64,000 nucleotides of DNA from Paenibacillus woosongensis (lineage in GTDB: Bacteria; Bacillota; Bacilli; Paenibacillales; Paenibacillaceae), in contig NZ_CP126084.1 in assembly GCF_030122845.1 (NCBI RefSeq), positions 4,798,501 through 4,862,500 of the forward strand, in the 5' to 3' direction. Made by a program: the position numbers and the translations under genes. The notes beneath the pieces are model-generated. The model did no database searches. It had not been told where the DNA came from and saw only the letters and a list, made by a program, of their open reading frames with translations. Of the stretch, positions 1-8,360 are shown piece after piece. Every line of letters starts with the position of its first letter. Position 1 is the stretch's first letter.

Positions 1-20
1 CCGACCGGTTCCCCGGCCGG
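1..20 (-). terminator. hag transcription terminator hairpin, cut by window edge
   Basis: Two 8-base arms at 1-8 and 13-20 pair across a 4-base loop with one G-T wobble. The hairpin lies 12 bases beyond the flagellin stop codon. The T tract expected on the minus strand would fall outside the window, so only the stem is visible. Confidence 0.7.
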
Positions 21-32
21 CTATAAATCAAA

Positions 33-875
33 TTAACGAAGCAATTGCAGAACGCCTTGCGGCTGTTGGTTCGCTTGAGCCAACATTGCAGTTGCAGCTT
101 GTTGAAGAATGTTGTTCTTCGTGAATTCAGACATTTCTTTCGCCATGTCAACGTCACGAATACGGGATTCAGCTGCTTGCAAGTTCTCGGAAGTAGTTCC
201 AAGGTTGTTGATTGTGTGTTCCAAACGGTTTTGAACAGCACCGAGGTCAGAACGCATTGCAGATACACTATTGATCGCTGCTTGAACCAAGCTCAAGTTA
301 GCAGCTGCAACAGAGTTCATGCCACCAGTTGCAGATGCAAGAGCCTGCAAACCTGTATTGTCAAATTGGACACTCAATTGTGTAGCAGTAGCTTTGGAAA
401 GTGACAATTGAATTGTCTCTCCACCGTTAGCACCAACTTGGAATAATACGCCAGTTGTATCGCCATTAAGCAATTTTTTAGTGTTGAATTGAGTTTGTTC
501 TGCAATGGAACCGATTTGCGCTGAAAGTTGTTTAACTTCAGAGTCAATCTTAGCAGCATCTTGAGTTGTCAACACTTCGTTCGCACCTTGTACGTACAGT
601 TCAGCCATACGTTGCAGCATAGCATGAGTTTCGTTCAAAGCACCCTCAGCAGTTTGAATCAAGGAAATGCCGTCCAAAGCGTTCTTGGAAGCTTGCTCCA
701 AGCCACGGATTTGGTTACGCATTTTCTCAGAGATTGCCAGACCAGCAGCATCGTCAGCAGCGCGGTTGATGCGGTAGCCGGAAGACAATTTCTCAAGGGA
801 TTTACCTTGTTGAGTGTTGTTGAACGTCAATTGACGTTGAGTGTTGTAAGAGCTGATATTGTGGTTAATACGCAT
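33..875 (-). CDS. hag: Flagellin
   Basis: This is the structural subunit of the flagellar filament, 280 residues, exported by the flagellar type III system and polymerised outside the cell. The N-terminal D0/D1 part is typical (starts MRINHN, then LEKLSSGYRINRAADDAAGL near residues 30-50), and the C-terminal D1/D0 helix ends QGVLQLLR. Only about 100 residues separate the two conserved ends, so this is a compact flagellin without large outer D2/D3 domains. The start was set at 875 because an AAGGAGG ribosome site ends just upstream; a longer in-frame extension has no such site. It has its own SigD-type promoter (987-1013) and a roughly 100-base leader with candidate CsrA sites. csrA and fliW, whose products control flagellin translation, lie just upstream. 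Confidence 0.97.
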   Translation of the reverse strand: MRINHNISSYNTQRQLTFNNTQQGKSLEKLSSGYRINRAADDAAGLAISEKMRNQIRGLEQASKNALDGISLIQTAEGALNETHAMLQRMAELYVQGANEVLTTQDAAKIDSEVKQLSAQIGSIAEQTQFNTKKLLNGDTTGVLFQVGANGGETIQLSLSKATATQLSVQFDNTGLQALASATGGMNSVAAANLSLVQAAINSVSAMRSDLGAVQNRLEHTINNLGTTSENLQAAESRIRDVDMAKEMSEFTKNNILQQAATAMLAQANQQPQGVLQLLR

Positions 876-878
876 AAT

Positions 879-920
879 AAGTTTCCTCCTTGGAATGTTT
901 TGGTGATTAGCATCCATGCT
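879..920 (-). promoter_or_regulatory. Candidate CsrA binding sites in the hag leader
   Basis: On the minus strand the leader carries AGCATGGATGCT (909-920), which can fold into a 4-bp stem presenting TGGA in the loop, the classic CsrA recognition shape. A second GGA-containing site is the Shine-Dalgarno sequence itself, AAGGAGGAAAC (881-891). In Bacillus subtilis CsrA binds two such sites on hag mRNA and blocks ribosome access. The sequence match and the neighbouring csrA and fliW genes support the same circuit; binding is inferred. Confidence 0.65.
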
Positions 921-986
921 TCACCCGTATGTGGACAGATCATGGAATGCGGCCGTCAATGCCATGACAATTGTCCCATGATATAT

Positions 987-1013
987 ATATCGGCTGACTT
1001 GGGCTATTGTTTA
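987..1013 (-). promoter_or_regulatory. SigD-type flagellin promoter
   Basis: The minus strand reads TAAA (1010-1013), a 15-base spacer, then GCCGATAT (987-994). This matches the SigD (sigma-28) consensus at every position with ideal spacing. It lies about 110 bases upstream of the hag start codon and beyond the csrA stop, so hag is transcribed on its own. Confidence 0.9.
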
Positions 1014-1042
1014 TAGTAATTGCAACATTTTTATAATTTTTT

Positions 1043-1279
1043 TTAATTTTTCTTATATGGACTCACATTACGTAGAAGTTCCTGAACATTGTCAGATTGC
1101 AGGACAGCTTCTTTATTTTGCTCTTGGATAGCATCGTAAATTTCTTCCCTATAAATACTCACATCAGCCGGTGCTTCAATCCCGATCCTCACCTGATCTC
1201 CGCTAACTTCAACCACAGAGATGACAATGTTATGATCTATGATAATCTTCTGCCCCTTATTTCTCGACAGTATCAGCAT
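1043..1279 (-). CDS. csrA: Carbon storage regulator CsrA
   Basis: CsrA is a small dimeric RNA-binding protein that represses translation of target mRNAs, in Bacillus mainly hag. The 78-residue product begins MLILSRNKGQKI and contains VRIGIEAP and SIYREEIY, the hallmark beta-strand and helix segments of the family. The start at 1279 is preceded by AGGAGGG at good spacing; the longer frame lacks a better site. It overlaps the end of fliW by 23 bases, so the two are probably translationally coupled. In the known circuit FliW sequesters CsrA until flagellin export begins, and flagellin then titrates FliW. Confidence 0.96.
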   Translation of the reverse strand: MLILSRNKGQKIIIDHNIVISVVEVSGDQVRIGIEAPADVSIYREEIYDAIQEQNKEAVLQSDNVQELLRNVSPYKKN

Positions 1280-1715
1280 GGCGTCCCTCCTGATCTTCAA
1301 CTTTGTTCAGCGGATGTCGGGTTTCATACTCAGACTGCTCAAGTATAATTTGAGCAGCTTTTCTCGATTTAGGATTCATAATGATCGGCGCCTTCAAGTT
1401 TAAGGTAATATCGGAAGGAGATCTTACAGTGACTACAGATCGAACGATGACCTCATCTTCCTTTTCAATTTGCAAAATATCGCGCCAACGCTGTTCAAGC
1501 GTAAATTCATATTCCGGATAGAACATGAATGGATCGGTTAATACAAAAGTTAAATTTTCCTCATCCAAGGACTGAATAAATTCAAATGGGCTATCCTCTT
1601 GTGCAATTCCCACAAAATTTTTATACTCTTCAAACCCTAAAATCGGAACCAAAAAATCCCATGTAGTATCAGGATAAACTTCAATTTTTCCAAACCTTGC
1701 TGTTTGTACAATCAC
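1257..1715 (-). CDS. fliW: Flagellar assembly factor FliW
   Basis: FliW binds both CsrA and flagellin and relieves CsrA repression of hag translation. The 152-residue product starts MIVQTARFGKIEV and carries the typical FliW core (FLVPILGFE, then PFEFIQSLDEE and FVLTDPFMF). A GTG start at 1715 is chosen because GGAGG lies 8 bases upstream and the protein then begins at the family's usual N-terminus. An upstream in-frame ATG at 1766 has no ribosome site. It overlaps csrA at its 3' end and follows the DUF6470 gene, the order seen in Bacillus. Confidence 0.95.
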   Translation of the reverse strand: MIVQTARFGKIEVYPDTTWDFLVPILGFEEYKNFVGIAQEDSPFEFIQSLDEENLTFVLTDPFMFYPEYEFTLEQRWRDILQIEKEDEVIVRSVVTVRSPSDITLNLKAPIIMNPKSRKAAQIILEQSEYETRHPLNKVEDQEGRHADTVEK

Positions 1716-1788
1716 AGGGAATACCTCCTTCAATTCAAAAAAAATAGCTATATGAAATTCCTTCATTATAGCTATTTTACTGGATTAA

Positions 1789-2361
1789 TCAGACAACCTC
1801 ATCCAAATGCCGGTTCGTTGCCGTCATAAATATAAAATTTTTCTGTATTAAATAAGGATTAACCTTGCCCGGATAATAATCCACTACAGGCTTGCGAATA
1901 ACGGGATCTGCACTTACTCCGCCAGGCAAATAGTTCATGTTTAAAGATCCGGGAGTAAATGTAACGTCCACGTTATCGTAGTCTGGCGGCCCCATAAATT
2001 GAATCGGCCGATCTTTCAATGCATTTTGTCTCGCGATTTCGGCAAATGCATTCCCGGGTTGATGAAAGGCCATCATCCGGTCGCCAGCTTGGGCAATTTC
2101 CGCGATGTTCTGCATGGAGGATTCTAGCGAACTTTGAGATACACGGTCAGTAAATTCGTCAAACTTCGCTTTGCCTAAAGCGGACCAGGCCTTCCTTGCA
2201 TCAATTTCGAGTGTAGGCCTGGATCGCTCCATCTCTAATTTCCCTGGCTCTTGATGCAAATTTAACGATGGCCTTGGCTGCTCAATACTCCATTGACCTT
2301 TCGTTGTTTCTAAGGCCAGCCTACTGAAGCCCTGTTGAATCTGTATGCGAGGAACTTGCAA
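1789..2361 (-). CDS. DUF6470 (YviE-like) flagellar operon protein
   Basis: This 190-residue protein of unknown function matches YviE of B. subtilis by place (between flgL and fliW) and by character. It opens with MQVPRIQIQQGF and has repeated short segments of the form RPxLxLxQEPG and RPTLEIDARKAW, then a middle helix and a C-terminal part ending NRHLDEVV. No catalytic motif or signal peptide is visible. Translation probably starts at TTG (2361), preceded by AGGAGGGG. It sits 11 bases from flgL, so it is in the same operon. A role in flagellar assembly is inferred from context only. Confidence 0.85.
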   Translation of the reverse strand: MQVPRIQIQQGFSRLALETTKGQWSIEQPRPSLNLHQEPGKLEMERSRPTLEIDARKAWSALGKAKFDEFTDRVSQSSLESSMQNIAEIAQAGDRMMAFHQPGNAFAEIARQNALKDRPIQFMGPPDYDNVDVTFTPGSLNMNYLPGGVSADPVIRKPVVDYYPGKVNPYLIQKNFIFMTATNRHLDEVV

Positions 2362-2372
2362 TCAAACCCCTC

Positions 2373-3275
2373 CTATCGCAGGAAATCCAACAAACTTGGG
2401 CGAATAATGCGTGCCATGGTATCAAGCGAAGCTTGATAGATACTTTCTGCCGTCTTGAGCTCAGTTATAACTGCTGGCATATCCGCATCTTCGGTTAAGG
2501 ATTGCAGGGATACATAATTCAAATTCAAGTCATTTAAGCGACTCATAGAAAACTCAAGACGATTCTGTTTACCGCCGAGTTCTGCCTGCGCAGTAATCAC
2601 TCTTTCTAAATTCTCCTGCAAGGCTGGAATAGCATTTTGGATTGCTGTAGTTCCCGCTGGACTAGTATCATTTAGGGCATTTTTAAAATCATCTAGTACT
2701 TTAAATAAGCCTGTGTTATCCCCATAAGCTCCAAATACTTTATCGCCTAACATATTTACCGGTATATAAATTCCCGCACCGATTTGATATTGAACCACGC
2801 CTTCGTCCAAACTATAAGCCATATTCGCCGGATCGTTTGGATAAGGAGCTTCATTTACCCTTTGCCCGTTAAAAATGTATTTTCCCTTAAATTGCGAGTT
2901 GCCTAATGAAACTAGCTGTTGATAAAGTTGATCTACTTCTTGCTTAATATTATTCCTTGCATCAGCCGGAACAGTATCGGTTCCAGCTTGAACGGCCAGC
3001 TCTGCCAGCCGCTGAATGATATTCGTTGTTTCCATCAGGACGCTATCCGTAAATTGCATCCACGAATTCGCATCTTCCACATTTTCCTCAAATTGAGTAG
3101 TGGAGCTAATCTCGCCACGGTATTGCAGCGCACTTGCAACGCCAGCCGGGTCATCGGACGGCCGGTTTAGCCGCCGGTTGGTCATCATCTGTTCCTGGTA
3201 TTTGTCCAGTCGTTTGAAGTTATTTTGCAGATTGCTCATCATCGATCGACTCATCATAGACTGAGTGATACGCAT
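2373..3275 (-). CDS. flgL: Flagellar hook-filament junction protein FlgL
   Basis: FlgL (HAP3) joins the hook-associated protein FlgK to the flagellin filament. The 300-residue sequence begins MRITQSMMSRSMMSNLQNN and has the flagellin-like N-terminal helix (RLNRPSDDPAGVASAL) and a C-terminal helix region with LNLNYVSLQSLTEDADMP, both needed for polymerisation. GGAGATG precedes the ATG. It follows flgK by 11 bases and precedes the DUF6470 gene, in the conserved late flagellar order. Confidence 0.95.
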   Translation of the reverse strand: MRITQSMMSRSMMSNLQNNFKRLDKYQEQMMTNRRLNRPSDDPAGVASALQYRGEISSTTQFEENVEDANSWMQFTDSVLMETTNIIQRLAELAVQAGTDTVPADARNNIKQEVDQLYQQLVSLGNSQFKGKYIFNGQRVNEAPYPNDPANMAYSLDEGVVQYQIGAGIYIPVNMLGDKVFGAYGDNTGLFKVLDDFKNALNDTSPAGTTAIQNAIPALQENLERVITAQAELGGKQNRLEFSMSRLNDLNLNYVSLQSLTEDADMPAVITELKTAESIYQASLDTMARIIRPSLLDFLR

Positions 3276-3286
3276 GTACTCATCTC

Positions 3287-4861
3287 CTATCTACCGACAA
3301 TCCCGGTGCCGTTAATCAATTTATCGAGCATTTCATCTATCGTCGTCATCACGCGGGCAGAAGCACTATAGGCATGCTGGAACCTGATCATATCCGCCAT
3401 TTCCTCATCCAGTGAGACGCTGCTTACGGCTTGACGTAGTCTATCCGCATGGTCAGACAATAAAGTACCGTTCTGCACCATCCGATAGGCGTCATCTGAA
3501 TCTGTACCTAGTTGAGCAATGACGGATTGTAGATAACCAGCGAAGGTTCCTTCGTTCGTAATTGCACCATTCTGCCCGCGATAATCAAACTTGCCCTCTG
3601 CTAGCGAAGCGATCAATAATGCCAGATCCCCATTACCCTGCAGAACCTTCTCTGTAGTAACCCCATTCTGGGTGACCTGCTCAGTTCGCATGGCAGCCGC
3701 GATATTAGCCAGATTGTCAACGATTTCTGGGTTAACACGAATGTTGGCTGCCGTAATTGTCCCCCCTCCAGCGGCAACGAAAAAGTCCTTGCCCGCCGTC
3801 GCCGGCTCCTGAAGGGTATAACCAAGCTTATGCAACCCATTCAAGCCGTCTACGGTATGCTTAGTATCCTGAGCGAGTTTTCTTGGATTCGTTGGATCCA
3901 TCACCGCACCAGGAATGGTGACTCCCGGAGGCAAAATCGATCCCGCAGGCAAAGTCACCTCAATTTTTCCCGTGGCTAGCGTATTCGCCATCACGTTCAT
4001 CTGAGTAATATAGTTCTGGATATGAACGTCGCGGGATTCCACATAACCGGCAATTTCCCCTCTTGTAAGAGCGTTAACGTTAGCCAAAGTAAACTCCGTA
4101 GGCGGCTGAATACCGTCCACGACCATGACATCGCCAAAAATCACCTGGTAGTTGTCATCCGTCTCTATTACTTGCAGGTTCCCCAGCGTGGACAACTGGT
4201 CGATGAGCAAGTCCCGTTGGTCGCGCAAGTCATTAGCGTTATCGCCAAGCCCTTCCACGCGGTTAATCATGATCGTCAAATCCGAGATTTGCTGCACCGT
4301 ATTGTTCACTTCAGCCACCTTGACATTAATCCGCTGAGTCAGGTTGTTTTGCAGCGTGTCGAGCTGAGAGGCAATATGATTAAACGTTTCCGTAAGAGCG
4401 ATCGCTTTCTGCTGAACTACCGTTCTGGCAGACAGGTCAGTGCTGCTCGGATTTTTGCTAAGCTGCTGCCAAGCATTCCAGAATTCCGAAATACTTGTGG
4501 CAATGCTATTCTCCGAAGGTTCGTTAAAAATACCCTCAACGTTGGATAACGTCTCTTGCTTCACAATCCAGGTCGACAGATCAGAGTTTTGATTCCGGTA
4601 TTCGATATCCAGCAGGAAATCGCGAATCCGTTTAATGCTAGTAACTTCGACGCCCATCCCGAGCTGGTTCGGGTTCGTCGAACGGGTCATCCCTGGAAAT
4701 TCAATCGGTCTTGCCGCTGCCATCTTGGCTACTTGACGAGAATAACCCGGCGCGTTAGCGTTCGTAATATTATGTCCCGTCGTGGCCAAGGCTGTTTGCT
4801 GCGCAACGACCCCTCGCTTACCAACTTCAAGTGTATGAAAAGTAGATCTCATTGTCGTCAT
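3287..4861 (-). CDS. flgK: Flagellar hook-associated protein FlgK
   Basis: FlgK (HAP1) caps the hook and forms the first junction zone. The 524-residue product has the rod/hook-family N-terminus (LEVGKRGVVAQQTALATTGHNITNANAPGYSRQ, quoted here across a break as LEVGKRGVVAQQ and NITNANAPGYSRQ) and the C-terminal SSVSLDEEMADMIRFQHAY motif. A coiled-coil stretch lies around residues 150-220. Two ATGs in frame (4861 and 4852) compete: AGGAG is 4 bases from the first and 13 from the second, so the exact start is uncertain by three codons. It lies between flgN, its export chaperone, and flgL. Confidence 0.96.
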   Translation of the reverse strand: MTTMRSTFHTLEVGKRGVVAQQTALATTGHNITNANAPGYSRQVAKMAAARPIEFPGMTRSTNPNQLGMGVEVTSIKRIRDFLLDIEYRNQNSDLSTWIVKQETLSNVEGIFNEPSENSIATSISEFWNAWQQLSKNPSSTDLSARTVVQQKAIALTETFNHIASQLDTLQNNLTQRINVKVAEVNNTVQQISDLTIMINRVEGLGDNANDLRDQRDLLIDQLSTLGNLQVIETDDNYQVIFGDVMVVDGIQPPTEFTLANVNALTRGEIAGYVESRDVHIQNYITQMNVMANTLATGKIEVTLPAGSILPPGVTIPGAVMDPTNPRKLAQDTKHTVDGLNGLHKLGYTLQEPATAGKDFFVAAGGGTITAANIRVNPEIVDNLANIAAAMRTEQVTQNGVTTEKVLQGNGDLALLIASLAEGKFDYRGQNGAITNEGTFAGYLQSVIAQLGTDSDDAYRMVQNGTLLSDHADRLRQAVSSVSLDEEMADMIRFQHAYSASARVMTTIDEMLDKLINGTGIVGR

Positions 4862-4876
4862 TTCACTCCTATCCTT

Positions 4877-5377
4877 TTAGGCTCTCGTATCAAAGAAACT
4901 GCGTGGCTTCTGCGCAGCATGCTGCTTCGAAGGATCGCGGTACATCATTTCATCCTCCGGCTCGCTTACAAACAAGTTGAGGCTGTAATCTATAAATGTT
5001 AAGGACTGTTCGACCAGTTCCTTGTTTATCCCGTTCAAGCGCTTTAGCTCTCTTAGCGTATCCGACAGCTGGGCCTGAGCGGCCAGCAGCTGCTGCTTCT
5101 CCGTAACATCGAATACAAGACGAGTCATTTCGGTAATCGTTAATTTAAGCTGAGAACGAATCCCCTTTTCCTGCAAAAACTGCAGGGCGGCTTGTTCGCG
5201 CAGCTCGTCAAGCTCCACGGTTTGTTTGAGCAGACGAGCCTCTTGGTTCATCAGCTTTGTCAAAAGAGCAATATCGTTATCCATAATGGCCTGCTGCTTT
5301 TCCTTGCCTAATTCAATGATCTTCCGATACATGTCATCCGTCTGATGCAAAACATCGATTACGTTCTGTACGCTCAC
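4877..5377 (-). CDS. flgN: Flagellar export chaperone FlgN
   Basis: FlgN is the cytoplasmic chaperone for FlgK and FlgL. The 166-residue protein is predicted almost wholly helical, with heptad-like stretches (LLAAQAQLSDTLRELKRLN), as usual for this family, and lies immediately before its clients. Translation starts at GTG (5377), whose first bases overlap the flgM stop codon in a GTGA arrangement, which suggests translational coupling. Confidence 0.9.
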   Translation of the reverse strand: MSVQNVIDVLHQTDDMYRKIIELGKEKQQAIMDNDIALLTKLMNQEARLLKQTVELDELREQAALQFLQEKGIRSQLKLTITEMTRLVFDVTEKQQLLAAQAQLSDTLRELKRLNGINKELVEQSLTFIDYSLNLFVSEPEDEMMYRDPSKQHAAQKPRSFFDTRA

Positions 5378-5667
5378 TTGGAATCCCCCGGATCAACAAA
5401 TGAATTGAAGTAAGGCGCCAATTTCTCCGCCAGCTTGTTGGCTTCAACATGATACGTCCCCGTGGATACCGCCTTCTTTAACTCAGCAATTCGCTCCATC
5501 CGCTTAGGGTCTTGAACTTGATTGTGCTCTTCAAGCATGATTCTGGCCTCCGAGGAAATCGATAGCTGATCCCTTTGCTTCTTCTTATCTACTGAAGTAT
5601 CCCGATTCTCAACGTTGCGTTGATACGGATTGACCCCGTTAATTCGACCTGTCTCATTGATTTTCAA
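5374..5667 (-). CDS. flgM: Anti-sigma-28 factor FlgM
   Basis: FlgM holds SigD inactive until the hook-basal body is complete. The product contains GRINGVNPYQRN near the N-terminus, DQLSISSEARIML, and the C-terminal SigD-binding helices (RMERIAELKKAVSTGTYHV, then KLAEKLAPYF). I favour a TTG start at 5667, giving MKINETG as in B. subtilis FlgM, because GAGGTG is then 7 bases upstream. The ATG at 5673 directly abuts that ribosome site. It is first in the flgM-flgN-flgK-flgL-DUF6470-fliW-csrA run, with a hairpin and a SigD-like promoter just upstream. Confidence 0.93.
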   Translation of the reverse strand: MKINETGRINGVNPYQRNVENRDTSVDKKKQRDQLSISSEARIMLEEHNQVQDPKRMERIAELKKAVSTGTYHVEANKLAEKLAPYFNSFVDPGDSK

Positions 5668-5690
5668 ATTCATTCACCTCGTTTCAAATA

Positions 5691-5723
5691 AAAAAAACCG
5701 ATAATCTTTACTAAGTTTATCGG
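5691..5723 (-). terminator. Hairpin plus T run between yvyF and flgM
   Basis: Arms 5698-5704 and 5717-5723 pair perfectly (7 bp) around a 12-base loop, followed on the minus strand by a run of seven T. It would attenuate transcripts reading from the comF genes into flgM. The upstream arm is also most of the SigD-like -10 box of the next entry. Confidence 0.6.
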
Positions 5724-5743
5724 CGTAGGTTTAAACATTGTTA
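5717..5743 (-). promoter_or_regulatory. SigD-like promoter of the flgM operon
   Basis: The minus strand reads TAAC (5740-5743), 15 bases, then GCCGATAA (5717-5724): 3 of 4 and 7 of 8 matches to the SigD consensus. flgM is SigD-dependent in B. subtilis, which supports the call. A start about 7 bases downstream would lie inside the hairpin, so SigD transcripts would escape the terminator. Confidence 0.6.
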
Positions 5744-5789
5744 ATAGCGAAGTTTAGGAATTTCAATAATAATATAGGTTATTTTGGCA

Positions 5790-6206
5790 TTATTGATTAC
5801 GGAATTTGTCGACCGCGCCATAAGCCCCGCTGTGGTTACGATCATCATGAGCTTGTTTAGCCCCGCCCTCTTCCCTGACGGCGGCAGTCAAATCACGCGT
5901 CAGACGGGTACGGCACGAATCACACATATTATTCTCACGAATAAGAACACCACAGACCTCACAAGGGTACATCATATTCGGGTTATTGGCTACAGTGATC
6001 CGTCCCTCTTTAATGAACTTTGTAATCTGTTTGACGGAGACGCCTGTCGCCTCATGAACCTCCTGGATCGTAGCCAGTTTCTCTTGACGCAAATATTCAA
6101 GACATTTCTCATACTCTTTCTCGATATCTTTAATGCAGGATGGACAGATGTCCCTAAAATTATTGGCGAACAGTTTGCCGCAGCGCGGACAATTTCCCAA
6201 ATTCAT
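5790..6206 (-). CDS. yvyF: YvyF-type flagellar operon zinc-finger protein
   Basis: The family is known as flagellar operon protein YvyF; its biochemical role is unclear. The 138-residue product has an N-terminal zinc knuckle pair (CPRCG and CPSC, residues 6-27), a helix-turn-helix-like middle (IQEVHEATGVSVKQITKFI) and a second pair (CEVCG, CDSC). This architecture suggests nucleic-acid binding. The start at 6206 is preferred over 6212 because AGGGGG is then about 8 bases away. It lies between comFC and flgM, as in Bacillus. Confidence 0.88.
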   Translation of the reverse strand: MNLGNCPRCGKLFANNFRDICPSCIKDIEKEYEKCLEYLRQEKLATIQEVHEATGVSVKQITKFIKEGRITVANNPNMMYPCEVCGVLIRENNMCDSCRTRLTRDLTAAVREEGGAKQAHDDRNHSGAYGAVDKFRNQ

Positions 6207-6312
6207 AACCATTCCCCCTACTTGTCCAATCGTAAAGCTGTTTAAAATAGATTACCTTATTTCAGGGGTGTTCGTCCATAATTTCCTACAAAAATACTGA
6301 ATTTTTCTATAT

Positions 6313-7188
6313 TTAAGATCTTGCCCAGGTCAAACTGTAAATTTCGCCGCTTGCCCCCAGCTCTGTGCAAATGTTTTGCAGCACGGCAGCGCAGGCATTG
6401 ATCGTGCTCCCCGTCGTATAGACATCATCCACGAGCAGCAAACGAATGGCTTCGCCATGTTCAGAAAAAGTCCCGTCAGAGCGTACCGCCACAGCTGCCA
6501 GCCGTTCAGAGGCATCGGGTAAAGCTTGAAAAACACCTTGCATATTTTTAAGCCTTTCATGTCTGCTCTTGAAGCTTTGCTTGTCGGTATGCCGGGTCCG
6601 CGTCAACAAGTTTAACAAAGGCAGACTGCGTCCGTTACGCCCTCTCGCCAAAGCTGCTCCCCTAGCCAACTTTTCGGCCTGATTGAATCCGCGTTCCACC
6701 CACCTTGCTTCGCTCAAAGGCACAAACGTAACCGCATCGAAAAAAGTTTTCTGAAGTCCCAACTCATTTTTCATTTGCTCTACAGCCCGTCCCATCATGC
6801 GCGCGAGAACCTCACCATAGGCCTCATGTCCGCGGTATTTATACTGAGCCAGCCATTGACGCATCGAAGCGTTATAGGCTACACTGCTCCGGTTGATGAC
6901 AAAACAACGCGGCGTTCCTCCCGTCCGGCTGCAATCAGGACACCCGACATGGCGCCCGCAAACCAGGCAGCGGGGCTGCATAATCCAAGGGATGCTCGAA
7001 TAGCAGGACAGGCACAATTCGGGATAACCGGGAATCTGTGCGGATATCTTGCTGCCGCAAGCCAAACAGAGGCTTCCTGTCTGACTCAGCAATCGATGGA
7101 TTGGTTTCAGCATGCCTGAGAACAATCGCCCCAGATGTTCTGAATATAAGCAAGAGGAGTCCTTGGCTATATTCCCAGCAAGTTTCAT
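6313..7188 (-). CDS. comFC: ComFC family competence protein (phosphoribosyltransferase fold)
   Basis: ComFC is needed for DNA uptake in natural transformation, where it acts with the ComFA helicase. The 291-residue product has N-terminal zinc-binding Cys pairs (CLACG, CLSC, CLVCG, CPDC, residues about 40-90) and a C-terminal type I phosphoribosyltransferase domain with the PRPP loop LLLVDDVYTTGST. The start at 7188 is placed by GGAGG 7 bases upstream; the earlier in-frame ATG abuts the ribosome site. comFA lies 80 bases upstream and yvyF follows. No comFB-like gene is seen between comFA and comFC. Confidence 0.93.
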   Translation of the reverse strand: MKLAGNIAKDSSCLYSEHLGRLFSGMLKPIHRLLSQTGSLCLACGSKISAQIPGYPELCLSCYSSIPWIMQPRCLVCGRHVGCPDCSRTGGTPRCFVINRSSVAYNASMRQWLAQYKYRGHEAYGEVLARMMGRAVEQMKNELGLQKTFFDAVTFVPLSEARWVERGFNQAEKLARGAALARGRNGRSLPLLNLLTRTRHTDKQSFKSRHERLKNMQGVFQALPDASERLAAVAVRSDGTFSEHGEAIRLLLVDDVYTTGSTINACAAVLQNICTELGASGEIYSLTWARS

Positions 7189-7268
7189 ACTCATCCTCCT
7201 TTCCTTAACATCGCATTACTTTGGCTCCAATTTTACAGCTGTCCAAATTAAGTTTCATTTCGATAGCC

Positions 7269-8360
7269 CTACCTTGATTGACCTGCCTTCGAATCAGCTT
7301 GCCGCAAAAAACCCTTTTTAAGCGCAATTTTGTTCATCGTCTTGATCTGCTTCACGGCTCCACGCTGAGACTTTGTCCACTCCGGGGAGGCGAAGACGAC
7401 AATACCCGCAGGGTCATCTTTGGAACGGCCGGCTCGACCGGCCATTTGCACGAGGGAAGCTTCGTCAAACAGCTCGCTGTCGGCATCCAAAATATATACA
7501 TCGCTTTTCGGCACGGTCACGCCTCGCTCCAGAATGGTTGTCGTTACGAGGATGCGAACTTCGCCCGAGCGGAAGTTGAGCACTTTATCGGAGCGCTGCT
7601 CGTCCTGGGAGGAAGTTCCCTCTATTGAAAGAGCAGAAAACCTGCGCCGCAGCATAGCAACAAAAGGATCAATATGCCTGATGCGCGATACGAACATAAA
7701 AATTTGCGCCCCTCGCCGAATCGACTCGTTTAGGGGCTGCAGCAGCGAGCCCGGCAGCCGCTGACGCCGTACAGCCTCCGCTACGCTGCTCATGGCGACG
7801 CGCCGCGGCACAGGCAGAGGATAACCGTGAAATCTTGCCGGAACCTTTGCGTGCGGCAGCCTCCCTTGGCGGATCTCGCGCTGTAAAGATAAAGGGGGCG
7901 TGGCCGATAAATAGATGAAGCGCCCGCCGGGTTTGCAGGAAGCCTCTGCCGCAAAAGCCAGCATGGGATCGTTATGATAGGGAAAGGCATCCAGCTCGTC
8001 GATAATGACAAGATCGAACGCCTCATGGAACCTTAGCAGCTGATGGGTCGTGGCCAGATAGAGCCGCGCCCGCTCCCAGCGCTGGACGCTGCCTCCGTAG
8101 AGAACTGCCGCCGGTTCATCGGGAAAGGCTTTTGCGATCCGGGGAGCCAGCTCCAGAACAACGTCCCGTCTTGGCGTAGCTACCAGCACCGTCCCACCGC
8201 GATCAAGCGCATATTGAATCAGGGGGAAAATCATTTCCGTCTTTCCCGCTCCTGTCACGGCCCAGAGCAGAAAGCGCGGAATTCGCGCATGCGCCGCGGC
8301 CTTGGCGGCCGGAAGGCCGCCGCCATGCGGCGCAGCGTTGCGCGGCAGCGGCACCCGCAT
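7269..8360 (-). CDS. comFA: ComFA DNA helicase, ATPase part (C-terminal piece of a frame-broken gene)
   Basis: ComFA is a DEAD-box type ATPase that helps drive single-stranded DNA into the cytoplasm during transformation. This piece carries Walker A (AVTGAGKTEM), the DEAD-like box (IIDELDAF, where the family has DEVD or similar), motif III (LSATPP) and motif VI (QMAGRAGR), so both RecA-like domains are here. The 363-residue frame opens at an internal ATG. The coding frame clearly continues upstream (EALRFLAEPQEAGG just before it) until a frame break in a run of five G on the minus strand at 8411-8415. The N-terminus and zinc finger are in the next entry. Confidence 0.9.
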   Translation of the reverse strand: MRVPLPRNAAPHGGGLPAAKAAAHARIPRFLLWAVTGAGKTEMIFPLIQYALDRGGTVLVATPRRDVVLELAPRIAKAFPDEPAAVLYGGSVQRWERARLYLATTHQLLRFHEAFDLVIIDELDAFPYHNDPMLAFAAEASCKPGGRFIYLSATPPLSLQREIRQGRLPHAKVPARFHGYPLPVPRRVAMSSVAEAVRRQRLPGSLLQPLNESIRRGAQIFMFVSRIRHIDPFVAMLRRRFSALSIEGTSSQDEQRSDKVLNFRSGEVRILVTTTILERGVTVPKSDVYILDADSELFDEASLVQMAGRAGRSKDDPAGIVVFASPEWTKSQRGAVKQIKTMNKIALKKGFLRQADSKAGQSR

